In this document: positions 39,595-48,247 of the stretch, one piece after another | How the letters are laid out: each line of letters starts with the position of its first letter | How positions within the stretch are numbered: position 1 is the first letter of the stretch | DNA from: Psychrobacter immobilis | GTDB taxonomy: Bacteria > Pseudomonadota > Gammaproteobacteria > Pseudomonadales > Moraxellaceae | NCBI GenBank assembly: GCA_904846265.1 | Contig: CAJHAA010000006.1 | Location: 1 to 64,000 of the forward strand | DNA length: 64,000 bases | Reading direction: 5' to 3' | Program-made: the position numbers and the translations under genes | The notes under the pieces: generated by a model | The model's input: the letters and a program-made list of their open reading frames with translations, nothing else | Told to the model about the DNA's origin: nothing | Databases searched by the model: none

Positions 39595-40800
39595 ATGAAA
39601 AACCAAAGTATGAAGGATAAAAGCATGGAGGGTAAAAGTATGGAAGATAAAAAAATAGCCACTCAAAAGATTCATAACGCCGCCAACGCGTCTAGTGCTC
39701 CTGAGAAAATAGAGTCTACTACCTTTAATATAGGTACTGATTCAGCGCTCGATAAGCCACCTAACGCAGAAAACACCTTGTTAGCAGTCAAAGATTTATC
39801 GGTACAGTTCACGACCGAAGAGGGTCTAGTAACGGCGGTTAATGGCTTAAATTTTAACCTGCATGAAGGCGAAACCTTAGGTATCGTTGGTGAGTCCGGT
39901 TCAGGTAAGTCGCAGACAGCGTTTGCTATTATGGGGTTATTGGCAAATAACGGTTATGCCAAAGGTTCGGTACGCTTTGAGGGTAATGAGCTACTAGGAT
40001 TGTCACAAAAAGCACTAAATAAAATTCGTGCCGAGCAGATCGCGATGATCTTCCAAGATCCGATGACCTCATTAAATCCTTATATGAAGATAGGCGACCA
40101 GCTCGCTGAAGTATTGATTTTACATAAAGGCATGAGTAAAAAAGACGCTTGGGCCGAATCCATACGAATGCTAGACGCGGTTAAGATTCCAGAAGCCAAG
40201 AACCGTATTGGCATGTATCCGCATGAGTTCTCAGGTGGTATGCGTCAGCGGGTTATGATTGCGATGGCATTATTATGTCGGCCTAAGCTGTTGATTGCTG
40301 ATGAGCCAACCACCGCGCTCGACGTGACTGTTCAGGCACAGATTATGGTTCTATTAAACGAGCTAAAACGCGACTTTGGCACCACCATTATTATGATTAC
40401 CCATGATTTGGGGGTTGTGGCGGGTATCTGTGATCGAGTACTGGTGATGTATGCTGGGCGTACCATGGCGTATGGAGAGACTGAAGAGATTTTTTATGCC
40501 CCAAGTCATCCATATACTATCGGGCTACTAAAAGCGATTCCGCGTTTAGATAACGATATGGGCAAGCTTGAAACCATTCCAGGTAGTCCACCAAATTTAT
40601 TAGATTTGCCTGCAGGCTGTCCTTTTTATGAGCGCTGTTCTCATGCTATGGAAATCTGCCGAAATACACCGCCACCGTTGGAATTTTTACCGAACGAGCG
40701 TCAACGCGCTTGCCACTGGCACCCTGAAACACCCGTTGATCACTCACTAGATAGCTCAGCAGATATCGATGCCAATAATCAATCAGGGATGGAGGGCTAG
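39595..40800 (+). CDS. oppD: Oligopeptide ABC transporter ATPase OppD
   Basis: Cytoplasmic ATPase energising peptide import. Walker A GESGSGKS, the ABC signature FSGGMRQRV, Walker [13 protein letters not shown] and the C-terminal oligopeptide/dipeptide region with four cysteines ([15 protein letters not shown]) are all present. As drawn it has 401 aa with a polar N-terminal extension of about 60 residues. The first codons contain three 15-bp repeats (S-M-x-x-K, 39607-39651). The third ATG, at 39640, is preceded by GGAGGG at good spacing, so a shorter protein starting there is quite possible. It ends 3 bp before oppF. Confidence 0.94.
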   Translation: MKNQSMKDKSMEGKSMEDKKIATQKIHNAANASSAPEKIESTTFNIGTDSALDKPPNAENTLLAVKDLSVQFTTEEGLVTAVNGLNFNLHEGETLGIVGESGSGKSQTAFAIMGLLANNGYAKGSVRFEGNELLGLSQKALNKIRAEQIAMIFQDPMTSLNPYMKIGDQLAEVLILHKGMSKKDAWAESIRMLDAVKIPEAKNRIGMYPHEFSGGMRQRVMIAMALLCRPKLLIADEPTTALDVTVQAQIMVLLNELKRDFGTTIIMITHDLGVVAGICDRVLVMYAGRTMAYGETEEIFYAPSHPYTIGLLKAIPRLDNDMGKLETIPGSPPNLLDLPAGCPFYERCSHAMEICRNTPPPLEFLPNERQRACHWHPETPVDHSLDSSADIDANNQSGMEG

Positions 40801-40803
40801 CTC

Positions 40804-41832
40804 ATGATGACACAGAATTTAAATAGCGCCAAAAGCAATAATCCAGCACCGTTATTGCAAGTAAAGGACATTCATACCACTTTTAATATCAAACAAAAAG
40901 GTACTTACTTTTGGCAGAAGCCTGTCACTCTAAAAGCAGTTAATGGGGTATCGTTTGAGCTATTTGCTGGTGAGACTTTAGGGGTGGTGGGCGAATCAGG
41001 CTGCGGCAAATCAACACTCGCTCGTACTATCATCGGATTGATACAAGCTGACTCTGGCAGTATAAAGTTTTGTGATGAAGAGATGGTTGGTGCGTCCAAA
41101 AAGACCATGAGATTAAAGCGAAAAGACATTCAAATGATCTTCCAAGATCCGCTGGCATCACTTAACCCGCGCATGACTGTAGGGGATATTATCGCCGAGC
41201 CTCTTCGCACTTATTATCCCGAAATGAAGAAGCCTGAGGTGCAAAACGAGGTACGCGCCATCATGAAAAAGGTGGGGCTACTGTCCAATCAAATTAACCG
41301 ATATCCGCATGAGTTTTCAGGTGGTCAGTGCCAGCGAATAGGCATTGCTCGAGCACTGATATTAAAGCCCAAAATTATTATCTGTGATGAGCCAGTCTCC
41401 GCCCTTGATGTCTCGATTCAGGCGCAGGTCATTAATTTATTGCAAGAGGTGCAAGAAGAGATGGGGCTAGCGCTTATCTTCATTGCCCATGATCTTTCTG
41501 TGATTAAGCACATTGCTGATCGAGTCTTGGTCATGTATTTGGGCAACGCCGCCGAACTGGGTTTGAACAAAGCCGTATACGGCAATCCGACTCATCCCTA
41601 TACCCAAGCACTGATGTCTGCTGTACCGCTACCTGACCCTATTGCTGAGCGTAACAAGGTCATTCAGTTATTAGAGGGTGATTTACCCAGTCCAATCAAT
41701 CCACCGTCAGGTTGCGTTTTTCGCACCCGTTGCCCACTAGCTGATGAAGAATGCGCACAGATTAAGCCCGTGTTAGAAGGCACTATAAATCACCGAGTGG
41801 CTTGTTTAAAGAATAAGGTCGAGGTGGCTTAA
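40804..41832 (+). CDS. oppF: Oligopeptide ABC transporter ATPase OppF
   Basis: Second ATPase of the peptide importer (342 aa). It shows Walker A GESGCGKS, signature FSGGQCQRI, Walker B IIICDEPVSALD and the C-terminal oligopeptide-transporter region with cysteines (GCVFRTRCPLADEEC). The ATG at 40804 uses GGAGGG within the end of oppD as its ribosome-binding site, indicating coupling. It is the last gene of the opp operon; no clear terminator follows within the next 100 bp, where a decayed DinB-family gene lies in the opposite direction. Confidence 0.94.
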   Translation: MMTQNLNSAKSNNPAPLLQVKDIHTTFNIKQKGTYFWQKPVTLKAVNGVSFELFAGETLGVVGESGCGKSTLARTIIGLIQADSGSIKFCDEEMVGASKKTMRLKRKDIQMIFQDPLASLNPRMTVGDIIAEPLRTYYPEMKKPEVQNEVRAIMKKVGLLSNQINRYPHEFSGGQCQRIGIARALILKPKIIICDEPVSALDVSIQAQVINLLQEVQEEMGLALIFIAHDLSVIKHIADRVLVMYLGNAAELGLNKAVYGNPTHPYTQALMSAVPLPDPIAERNKVIQLLEGDLPSPINPPSGCVFRTRCPLADEECAQIKPVLEGTINHRVACLKNKVEVA

Positions 41833-41946
41833 AAGTGGTTTTTGGTTCATGGATATTGACTGTATTAAAAGCAGGCGGACTTATTCAAATGCTCTTAATA
41901 CAATCTAATACTTTTACTCATTGGTTTTAAACGTCAGGAGTTAGCA

Positions 41947-42239
41947 TCAATCAATCTCACCGATATCAATAGTCATTTGATTAAGTAATATTGTTAGCTG
42001 ACCACGATGGTGAGCTTGGAGATTGACTTATTACGGGAGTAATTAGGAAGGTCATTAAAGCCTCTTATCCAGATCCAGTCACTTATCATAAGATGACTCA
42101 ACGTGCCTAATATCCAATCAAAAAATACCCTTTTATCTTCGCATAAAATACCTTCAGCAAGGCTGTGTATACGACCACGGATTTCTTAATTCATAGCGGC
42201 ATGATGATTTACCATCAACTCACAGCAATGCTTCATCAT
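41947..42239 (-). pseudogene. Decayed DinB-family protein gene
   Basis: Minus-strand translation from 42239 gives MKHCCELMVNHHAAMN, an in-frame TAA, then EIRGRIHSLAEGI, RVFFDWILGTLSHLMISDWIW, and after a gap and frame change HHRGQLTILLNQM with TIDIGEID before a stop. The metal-binding type segment HHRGQ and the GTLSHL block are characteristic of DinB/YfiT-like proteins. The stop codon, the frameshift and the missing middle third (about 290 bp remains of an expected 500) show that it is nonfunctional. Confidence 0.8.
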
Positions 42240-42269
42240 GGCATTCTCATACTTTGACTTCTAGCTGGT

Positions 42270-42524
42270 TCAATAAAACTCAATACGACTGAGCAAATGC
42301 TCTTGGATGAGATAGGCGCAAATATAAGCGCTCGGCCACGCGACTATAAAGGCATATTTCCATGAGTGAAACAGCGTGATAAAGAACCCATCGACGAATC
42401 CTACATTGATCAGCAGCAATGCAGTTGAGATAATCGTGGACATCAGCAGTGCCATTAAAAAGGTAAAAATAAGCCGATAGTACTTGCGCCGTGTGCGTAT
42501 TCTGATGGTAGGGAATTTTGCCAT
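42270..42524 (-). CDS. DUF2798 membrane protein
   Basis: An 84-aa protein from the ATG at 42524 (MAKFPTIRIRTRRKYYRLIF) with two membrane segments, about residues 16-40 and 50-72, including FTFLMALLMSTIIS and FHSWKYAFIVAWPSAYICAYL, the DUF2798 pattern. The open frame continues upstream to 42662, but that extension (His-rich, outside the family) is unlikely to be used. The last 78 bp are duplicated almost perfectly at 34924-35001. The decayed DinB-family gene lies 30 bp downstream on the same strand. Confidence 0.75.
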   Translation of the reverse strand: MAKFPTIRIRTRRKYYRLIFTFLMALLMSTIISTALLLINVGFVDGFFITLFHSWKYAFIVAWPSAYICAYLIQEHLLSRIEFY

Positions 42525-42783
42525 AGTGTGGAGGTGTCCTACGTGGTGATGGTGGCGTTTGATGAATGATGAACGATGTTGCGTAGCGTCATGAGTCGTC
42601 ATTACCAACCATGATATCGTATGTTGTTGAATGGATAAAATCGTTATTATCAATCGTGACATTCGTTATATTTTAATGACTGTTGTCTCATGCATAAAAA
42701 TCAAATTCCCAAAAAATAACAAACTAAAGATGATTAATTTTGCTACGATAAAGCCGATTACAACCCACAAATAAGGCAATAAA

Positions 42784-43488
42784 ATGACTGTGCACAAGCA
42801 GCGAACATTGGGCATCATCGGTGGTATGAGTTGGGAGAGTAGCGAAAGCTATTATCGGCTGATAAATGAGGGTGTCAAGGATAAGCTGGGTGGATTACAT
42901 TCAGCAGATTTATTCATACATAGCGTAGACTTTGCGTTGATCAATAAGCACCAAGAGCAAGATGAATGGGCAGCGCTGGGTGTAATCATGGCCAGCAGTG
43001 CGCAGCGCTTGCAAGCGGCTGGCGTACAAGGGCTCATGATTGCCTCTAATACAATGCATAAATTACTCGATGATGTGCAAGCCGCGACGCATTTACCTGT
43101 TATTCATATCGCTGATGCCACTATTGCCGCCATCAAAAAACAGAATCTGTCTAAAATTGCCTTACTGGGCACTCAGTTTACGATGACGGAAGATTTTTAT
43201 AGGCAGCGTTTGGTGGATGCAGGGCTTCAAGTGTTGTTACCAGAGAGTGATGCACGAGCAGAGGTACATCGAATTATCAAAAAAGAGCTGTGCGTCGGTC
43301 AATTTAAAGACCGCTCGCGTCAGTATTATCAGCAGGTGATTAAAGACTTAGCAGATCAAGGCGCAGAGGGCGTCATCTTAGGCTGTACAGAAATTGGACT
43401 GCTCATTAAGCAAGCAGACAGCCCAATTCCCGTATTTGATACCACTTTGATTCATGCAGCGGCAGCGGTGGATTTCTTACTAGAGTAG
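42784..43488 (+). CDS. Aspartate/glutamate racemase family protein (YgeA-like)
   Basis: Cofactor-independent amino-acid racemase of 234 aa, collinear with E. coli YgeA: LGIIGGMSWESS at the N-terminus, GGLHSADL, SNTMHK near 88-93 and GCTEIGLL with Cys201. In the E. coli enzyme the catalytic pair is Thr83 and Cys197. Here the Thr position is Ser88, a conservative change, and the Cys is kept. The substrate is probably Asp or Glu but is unproven. The ATG at 42784 follows AAGGCAATAAA. It converges with the nitronate monooxygenase gene. Confidence 0.88.
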   Translation: MTVHKQRTLGIIGGMSWESSESYYRLINEGVKDKLGGLHSADLFIHSVDFALINKHQEQDEWAALGVIMASSAQRLQAAGVQGLMIASNTMHKLLDDVQAATHLPVIHIADATIAAIKKQNLSKIALLGTQFTMTEDFYRQRLVDAGLQVLLPESDARAEVHRIIKKELCVGQFKDRSRQYYQQVIKDLADQGAEGVILGCTEIGLLIKQADSPIPVFDTTLIHAAAAVDFLLE

Positions 43489-43513
43489 CGCGGACTGATA
43501 AAAGTATTTAAGC

Positions 43514-44557
43514 CTATAACGTTTTGACCAAGCGCTCTAACAGCTCAATCGTGCGCTCTTGTCTGACCAAAGCGACGCCTTGTCCTGCCCATAAAGACTG
43601 ATATTCTGGGTCAAGATTATTGGTCGCATGACCACGCAAAAATTTGGTCATCGCATTTAATTGTGGATAGGGCGGTAGCTCATGCGCACTTTCAAATTGA
43701 GCAAAATCATGCAAATAATCATTTAATAAACCACGAGCCTGCTTACCTGAAAACAGTCTCGTCAAGCGTGTCTCAGTGCTGCGCTTATCTTCACTAGCGT
43801 CGAGTAGTGCTTGCTTATAAATGTCATTAATGCCGCATTTATCTGTGGTCAAAAAAGCCGTTCCGATTTGCGCCAGCTCAGCGCCAGCCGTTTGTACCGC
43901 TTTGATGTCTTGCCCAGTCATGATGCCACCTGCTGCAATTAATGGAATATCGGTACACGCGCGCGTTTGACTAATCAGCGTCAATAATCCCAATGGATCG
44001 TTTTCACTTTGCGCGAGCCAGCCACCGCGATGCCCACCCGCTTCGACCCCTTGTACACATACCGCATCAGCACCAATATCGCTCCATGCTTTCGCTTCTA
44101 ATGGATGATTTGCCGTCCCGATGACTCGCGTGCCTAGACCTTGCAGATGCTGAACTTGCTCGGCGCTGATAATGCCAAAGGTAAAACTGGCGACGGCGAC
44201 TGGATTGTCATAGAGCACTTGTAGCTGATCGGCAAAGCTTAGCGCTGGGCGTTCAGGCAGCGCAAACTCGATATTGTTTTCTTGATAGTAATGATTTAGC
44301 CAAGCAGGGATTTTGGTATCAAAGGTGCTCGACTCATGCTCAGACAACACCATCAGATTAATCATAAAAGGGCGATCGGTGAGAGATTTAATGGTGTCAA
44401 TATGGCTATGCAAAACCTCTGGCGGCGTCATGCCCGATCCCAATGAACCCAGTCCACCAAAGTTACTCACCGTCGCTGCCAGCCCAGGTGTGGTTGCGCC
44501 TGCCATCGGTGCTTGCACGATGGGGTGGGTTAAATTAAGGGTTTTAAGTAAGGTCAT
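43514..44557 (-). CDS. Nitronate monooxygenase
   Basis: FMN-dependent TIM-barrel enzyme (347 aa) oxidising alkyl nitronates such as propionate-3-nitronate. It has the N-terminal HPIVQAPMAGATTP, the central GADAVCVQGVEAGGHRGG with the histidine expected at the active site, and PLIAAGGIMTGQDI with GTAFLTT for phosphate binding. The ATG at 44557 follows AAAGGAAGC. The family also includes enoyl reductase relatives, but the EAGGHRG block favours nitronate oxidation. It is divergent from the ATPase cassette. Confidence 0.88.
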   Translation of the reverse strand: MTLLKTLNLTHPIVQAPMAGATTPGLAATVSNFGGLGSLGSGMTPPEVLHSHIDTIKSLTDRPFMINLMVLSEHESSTFDTKIPAWLNHYYQENNIEFALPERPALSFADQLQVLYDNPVAVASFTFGIISAEQVQHLQGLGTRVIGTANHPLEAKAWSDIGADAVCVQGVEAGGHRGGWLAQSENDPLGLLTLISQTRACTDIPLIAAGGIMTGQDIKAVQTAGAELAQIGTAFLTTDKCGINDIYKQALLDASEDKRSTETRLTRLFSGKQARGLLNDYLHDFAQFESAHELPPYPQLNAMTKFLRGHATNNLDPEYQSLWAGQGVALVRQERTIELLERLVKTL

Positions 44558-44665
44558 GACGGGCTTCCTTTTTATTTTGTTAGGTTTTTATCTCACTTAC
44601 TTTAACAGAGGTAGGCGGTGCGTGTGTTGGATAGTGTTTATTTAGTTGCTAAATAGGGTGATGGA

Positions 44666-44746
44666 TTTTGACTACGATTTTGTAGTGAAAATATTTGACT
44701 ACGATTTTGTAGTTAAGTATTATGACTATAAACTTGTAGTCATAAT
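44666..44746 (+). promoter_or_regulatory. Promoter with three 27-bp-spaced operator palindromes
   Basis: Three copies of a GACTA-N-TAGT(C) palindrome begin at 44670, 44697 and 44724, exactly 27 bp apart. The first two are GACTAC-GATTTT-GTAGT. The third has perfect 10-bp arms (44719-44728 with 44737-44746, ATTATGACTA). A strong promoter overlaps them: TTGACT at 44695-44700, 17-bp spacer, TATTAT at 44718-44723. A regulator bound here would block RNA polymerase. The winged-helix protein encoded by the second downstream gene is the obvious candidate, by inference. Confidence 0.75.
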
Positions 44747-44756
44747 TGGATGAGAG

Positions 44757-45947
44757 ATGAGCACAGGAAACATAGCGACAGGCGATAATTACTTTCCAAG
44801 ACCTGCTGATGAAAAAAAACTATGGAGACACTTGTCAGATGGTGCTCATGTTTTATTGCTTGCACCTAGACGGGTGGGAAAGTCTTCACTGATTACTCAT
44901 ATTAAAGATCAGCCTAAATTAGGATACGCTATTATATATGTTTTCGTACAAGCTTGTGATAACGAGCAGAGTTTTTATCAAAAAATGTTACGTGAAATAT
45001 ATAAGTCCAATCACATAAAAAAATCTGACAAGATAAAGGGCAAACTTGTAGAGTGGGCAAAAAGCATAAATTTTAGCCTATCAGTTAGTCCAGAAAATAT
45101 TGAAGTTGGGATGAGTAAAGAACAGAGCGTTACCAAAATCATTACTCATGAGATGATTCGAGATGTATTGTATGAGAGTCTGAAATTGAGTGAAGAAACT
45201 ATCATTATTGCGATTGATGAATTCCCTGATGTACTAGAAAAGATATTTAATGAACAGGGCAAAAAAGGTGTAGAGCAGTTTTTATCTGGTATTCGTGCAC
45301 TATGTCAAGACCCTGAGTTCAACGAGAAAGTTCAGTTTATCTTAACAGGGTCAATAGGGTTAGACACATTAGCAGAAAAGTTGGCAGTTACTGACTTGAT
45401 TAATATGCTAGTGACTATGAGTGTTCGTCCTTTTAAAGATAACCGAGCCATAGAGTTTATAGAATTTTATATTAAAAAGCATTGTCCAGAAATTGTTCTA
45501 GACAAAGAGACTAAGCAAACTATCATTGATGAAGTGAGTTGGAATATGCCCTATTATTTAGGGTTAGTATGTGAACAGCTTATTGAAATTTTTGATGAAG
45601 AAGAACGCCAAATCGAACATAACGATGTAAAAGTAGCTATCGATAATTTGTTTAGTCCAGCAATGAAAACCGTCTTTTCTCATTGGCGTGATAGATTAAA
45701 CCGACTAGAAAAAATTGAGCGTTCTTATGCCCAACAAGTTCTAGACTTGGTAAGCCAAGTAAATAACAGTGTGGTTTATGGCGAGTTATTTAACCTATCA
45801 CAGCAGGCTGACTTTAAAGACCAAGTGGATAGTAGGTATGTCATTAACTGCCTGCTACACGATGGTTACCTCTATCAACCTGATGATAGTACCTATCAAT
45901 TTACCTCTCCTCTCCTAAAACGCTGGTGGATTCGTTATGGAAAATAA
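44757..45947 (+). CDS. P-loop ATPase, first gene of a two-ATPase cassette
   Basis: A 396-aa AAA-type ATPase. N-terminal NYFPRPADEKKLWRHL precedes a P-loop APRRVGKS (36-43), Walker B IIIAIDEFPD near 149-158 and a sensor-like FILTGSIG near 200. A helical lid and a winged-helix-like C-terminus (about 310-396, ending FTSPLLKRWWIRYGK) follow. This layout resembles ATPase_2 and STAND-like signalling NTPases. No effector domain is recognised. Start ATG at 44757 is only about 27 bp after the predicted transcription start, with a weak GGATGAGAG site. It overlaps the next gene by 11 bp, so the two are coupled. Confidence 0.8.
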   Translation: MSTGNIATGDNYFPRPADEKKLWRHLSDGAHVLLLAPRRVGKSSLITHIKDQPKLGYAIIYVFVQACDNEQSFYQKMLREIYKSNHIKKSDKIKGKLVEWAKSINFSLSVSPENIEVGMSKEQSVTKIITHEMIRDVLYESLKLSEETIIIAIDEFPDVLEKIFNEQGKKGVEQFLSGIRALCQDPEFNEKVQFILTGSIGLDTLAEKLAVTDLINMLVTMSVRPFKDNRAIEFIEFYIKKHCPEIVLDKETKQTIIDEVSWNMPYYLGLVCEQLIEIFDEEERQIEHNDVKVAIDNLFSPAMKTVFSHWRDRLNRLEKIERSYAQQVLDLVSQVNNSVVYGELFNLSQQADFKDQVDSRYVINCLLHDGYLYQPDDSTYQFTSPLLKRWWIRYGK

Positions 45948-48003
45948 TACGAAAAGTCATTCAGTCTTGCTTTATAACACGCAAAATATAGATGCCCAGC
46001 TGTTAAAAGCAGGTTTTAGCATACGTAAAAAAGAGTATCAGCGAATTTGGAAAGATATTCAAAAAGGGTCAATGGCGAAGCCTGAGACACATTATCTTAT
46101 CCAAGGTGTGCGCGGTGCTGGCAAGACAACACTTTTATCACGCCTAGCAAATGAAGTGGGTGAAGATGAAGAGTTAAATAGCTGGTTAATTCCTATTCTA
46201 CTCAATGAAGAAGAGTATGGCATCTTGTCACTATTCACTTTTTGGTTACGTATTACTGAAAAGCTTGCAGAGCAAAGTGCTGATATATACACGGAACTAT
46301 TTGAGCAAGTCTCAAGTTTAGATGACAGTGCCGAAATTGCTTGGGAATTGATACAAAGCCATTTGGTTAAAAATAAGCAAAAAATAATCGTCTTCGTTGA
46401 TAATTTAGGAGAGTTATTTAAAGATTTTGATGATATTGAACATGCACAGCTTCGTGAAGTACTGAGTTTACATCCACACATTCGTCTAATTGGTGGTTCC
46501 AGTCAGTTGCTTGAAGCACATTTTGACGGTGCAGCGCCCTTTTATCAATTCTTTAAATTGGTTAATTTAAAACCAATCAGTGAAGACGAAATGCACGAGT
46601 TGTTACGCTCTCTGGCGAAACAAACTGGTGAAGAAGCAGTGAAAACGATTGAAGAAATCATTACTGAGCATCCTGAACGTATAGAAGCAGTCAGGCGCTT
46701 AACGGATGGTGTACCGCGTACCATTGTTTTGCTATTTCAAATTATTATGGAGGGAGCGAAAGAGAGTAGCTATGCTTATTTAGAGGAAACTATAGATAAG
46801 ACTACACCTTTATATAAGCATCGAATGGATGATTTGTCGCGTCAGCAAAAGGCGATTGTCCATACCATAGCGATGAACTGGGATGCGATGAGTACCAAAG
46901 AGATCGCGGAGCAAACACGTCTTCCAAGCAAAACCGTATCTGCGCAATTAGTGAAGCTACAACAGCAATGGATAGTGGATAAAATTGAGACAAGTACCAA
47001 AAATCACCTTTATATTATTAAAGAGCGATTCTTTAATATTTGGTATTTGATGCGTTATGGTAATCAGACGGATAAGCGTCGGGTATTATGGCTTACAAGG
47101 TTTCTGGAGAGCTGGTGTGATGAAAGAGAGTTATCGGAAAGGTTTGTAAACGCGGCTTTTAATATTGAAAATAATCAAATTAATGTATCTGATGTATATT
47201 TCAATGCACTTCTGGCTTCAAAAAAAATTGATAGTGAAATTAAAAAATCGATTGTAGATAGTATGAAATTTGAAGCTAAAGCAGGAATAATAGATTATCA
47301 AGATAGTGAGTATAAGAATATAGAATTACCATTGAGAGAGTTTATTAATAAATATGAAATAGAAAGTGCTTATCAGTTACTCGAAGATAGTTTTAACAAG
47401 CTAACCATAAGAGATTACCTATTTAATCTACATACATTATTTTTAGCAAATCCAGAAAAATTCATCCCAGAATTTTATGGCTTAAAGCTTTTCAAAAAAA
47501 CTAACTTTGCTCCACTTGAAGCTTCATATCTATTATCTATTGTGTTCAATAACAATTTCTATGAATATAAGAAAGTCTTTTATACAATATTATCAGAAGT
47601 TATAAAGAACGTAGATATTGAATTGGGTCGAATAGCAATTGTGCATTCTTATTGCATATATTCTTTATGGAATAATGATTTCGAAAGTTTTAAATCATTT
47701 TATGAGGAAATGAAGAAAGTTGACTTTTTAGAAGAGCTTTCAAAAATAGACAATGAAGACATGTTCTATATGTTTTTTGAAAATATAATTATTATGTTGC
47801 TCTCACAAGGACAAATTGAAATATGTTTTAACATGGTTACAGAATCTGAGTTTAAAGAAGAATTAAAACCCTTTTATTACGCCACAGTTTCATTTTTCAA
47901 AGACGAACGCCAACAAGAATATTTACGTATGGGTTCAGAACTAAAGGGAACAGTAGATGAAATACTACAAAAGGTCGAAGAGTATCGAGTTAAGTACGCT
48001 TAG
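45937..48003 (+). CDS. P-loop ATPase with winged-helix domain, second gene of the cassette
   Basis: A 688-aa protein with Walker A GVRGAGKT (57-64), Walker B IIVFVDNLGEL near 150-160 and a helical lid. A winged-helix domain lies around 305-365 (MSTKEIAEQTRLPSKTVSAQ, then LYIIKERFFNIWYLMR), followed by about 300 helical, possibly TPR-like residues. The first 1,100 bp have ordinary composition for this genome; from about 47,120 the sequence turns AT-rich, so the C-terminal part may have a different origin. The gene overlaps the first ATPase gene by 11 bp. The pair suggests a sensor-effector or autoregulated NTPase system. No nuclease or protease motif is evident. Confidence 0.8.
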   Translation: MENNTKSHSVLLYNTQNIDAQLLKAGFSIRKKEYQRIWKDIQKGSMAKPETHYLIQGVRGAGKTTLLSRLANEVGEDEELNSWLIPILLNEEEYGILSLFTFWLRITEKLAEQSADIYTELFEQVSSLDDSAEIAWELIQSHLVKNKQKIIVFVDNLGELFKDFDDIEHAQLREVLSLHPHIRLIGGSSQLLEAHFDGAAPFYQFFKLVNLKPISEDEMHELLRSLAKQTGEEAVKTIEEIITEHPERIEAVRRLTDGVPRTIVLLFQIIMEGAKESSYAYLEETIDKTTPLYKHRMDDLSRQQKAIVHTIAMNWDAMSTKEIAEQTRLPSKTVSAQLVKLQQQWIVDKIETSTKNHLYIIKERFFNIWYLMRYGNQTDKRRVLWLTRFLESWCDERELSERFVNAAFNIENNQINVSDVYFNALLASKKIDSEIKKSIVDSMKFEAKAGIIDYQDSEYKNIELPLREFINKYEIESAYQLLEDSFNKLTIRDYLFNLHTLFLANPEKFIPEFYGLKLFKKTNFAPLEASYLLSIVFNNNFYEYKKVFYTILSEVIKNVDIELGRIAIVHSYCIYSLWNNDFESFKSFYEEMKKVDFLEELSKIDNEDMFYMFFENIIIMLLSQGQIEICFNMVTESEFKEELKPFYYATVSFFKDERQQEYLRMGSELKGTVDEILQKVEEYRVKYA

Positions 48004-48012
48004 ATAAAATAA

Positions 48013-48221
48013 AGGTTATAACTTAGTTTAGGGCGTGTCTTCAATTCACTCGATAGTCCTCTAAATGGGCTAAAAATGGCTAAATCTTGCCAAACATCGT
48101 CAAATAGCTGATTAATATCCCGATATTATCTGCGCTATTTTCCTTGTTTGACGGCAATTTATCTCATTTTTATCACCATTTTTGGAATGAAGACACGCCC
48201 TAGTATACTAAGTTATGACCT
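48013..48221 (+). terminator. Terminator-like stem split by a MITE
   Basis: 14-bp arms 48013-48026 and 48208-48221 (AGGTTATAACTTAG with CTAAGTTATGACCT, one G-T pair) flank the MITE. Removing the MITE and one TA leaves a compact hairpin after the ATPase cassette and before the convergent DsrE gene. With the insertion the loop is about 180 nt, so function may be reduced. Confidence 0.55.
48029..48202. mobile_element. MITE with GGGCGTGTCTTCA terminal inverted repeats
   Basis: A 170-bp element (48031-48200) bounded by inverted repeats GGGCGTGTCTTCAATTC and GAATGAAGACACGCCC, 13 bp perfect at the tips. It is flanked by TA on both sides (48029-48030, 48201-48202), consistent with a TA target duplication. 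It has no open frame and contains a further internal inverted CGTCAAA/TTTGACG pair. TA duplication and this tip would suit mobilisation by an IS5- or IS630-type transposase elsewhere in the genome. Confidence 0.8.
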
Positions 48222-48247
48222 CTTAGGTTCAATTACTCAACTGCAAT

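Noticed and set aside
42525-42662. His-rich N-terminal extension of the DUF2798 protein
   Set aside because: No family similarity; the domain begins at the ATG at 42524 and gives the usual length of about 84 aa.
44666-44746. Short CRISPR-like array (three 27-bp units)
   Set aside because: The units are contiguous with no spacers of unique sequence, and they overlap a promoter; operator repeats fit better.
48031-48200. Insertion sequence
   Set aside because: 170 bp without any open frame; a non-autonomous MITE describes it better.
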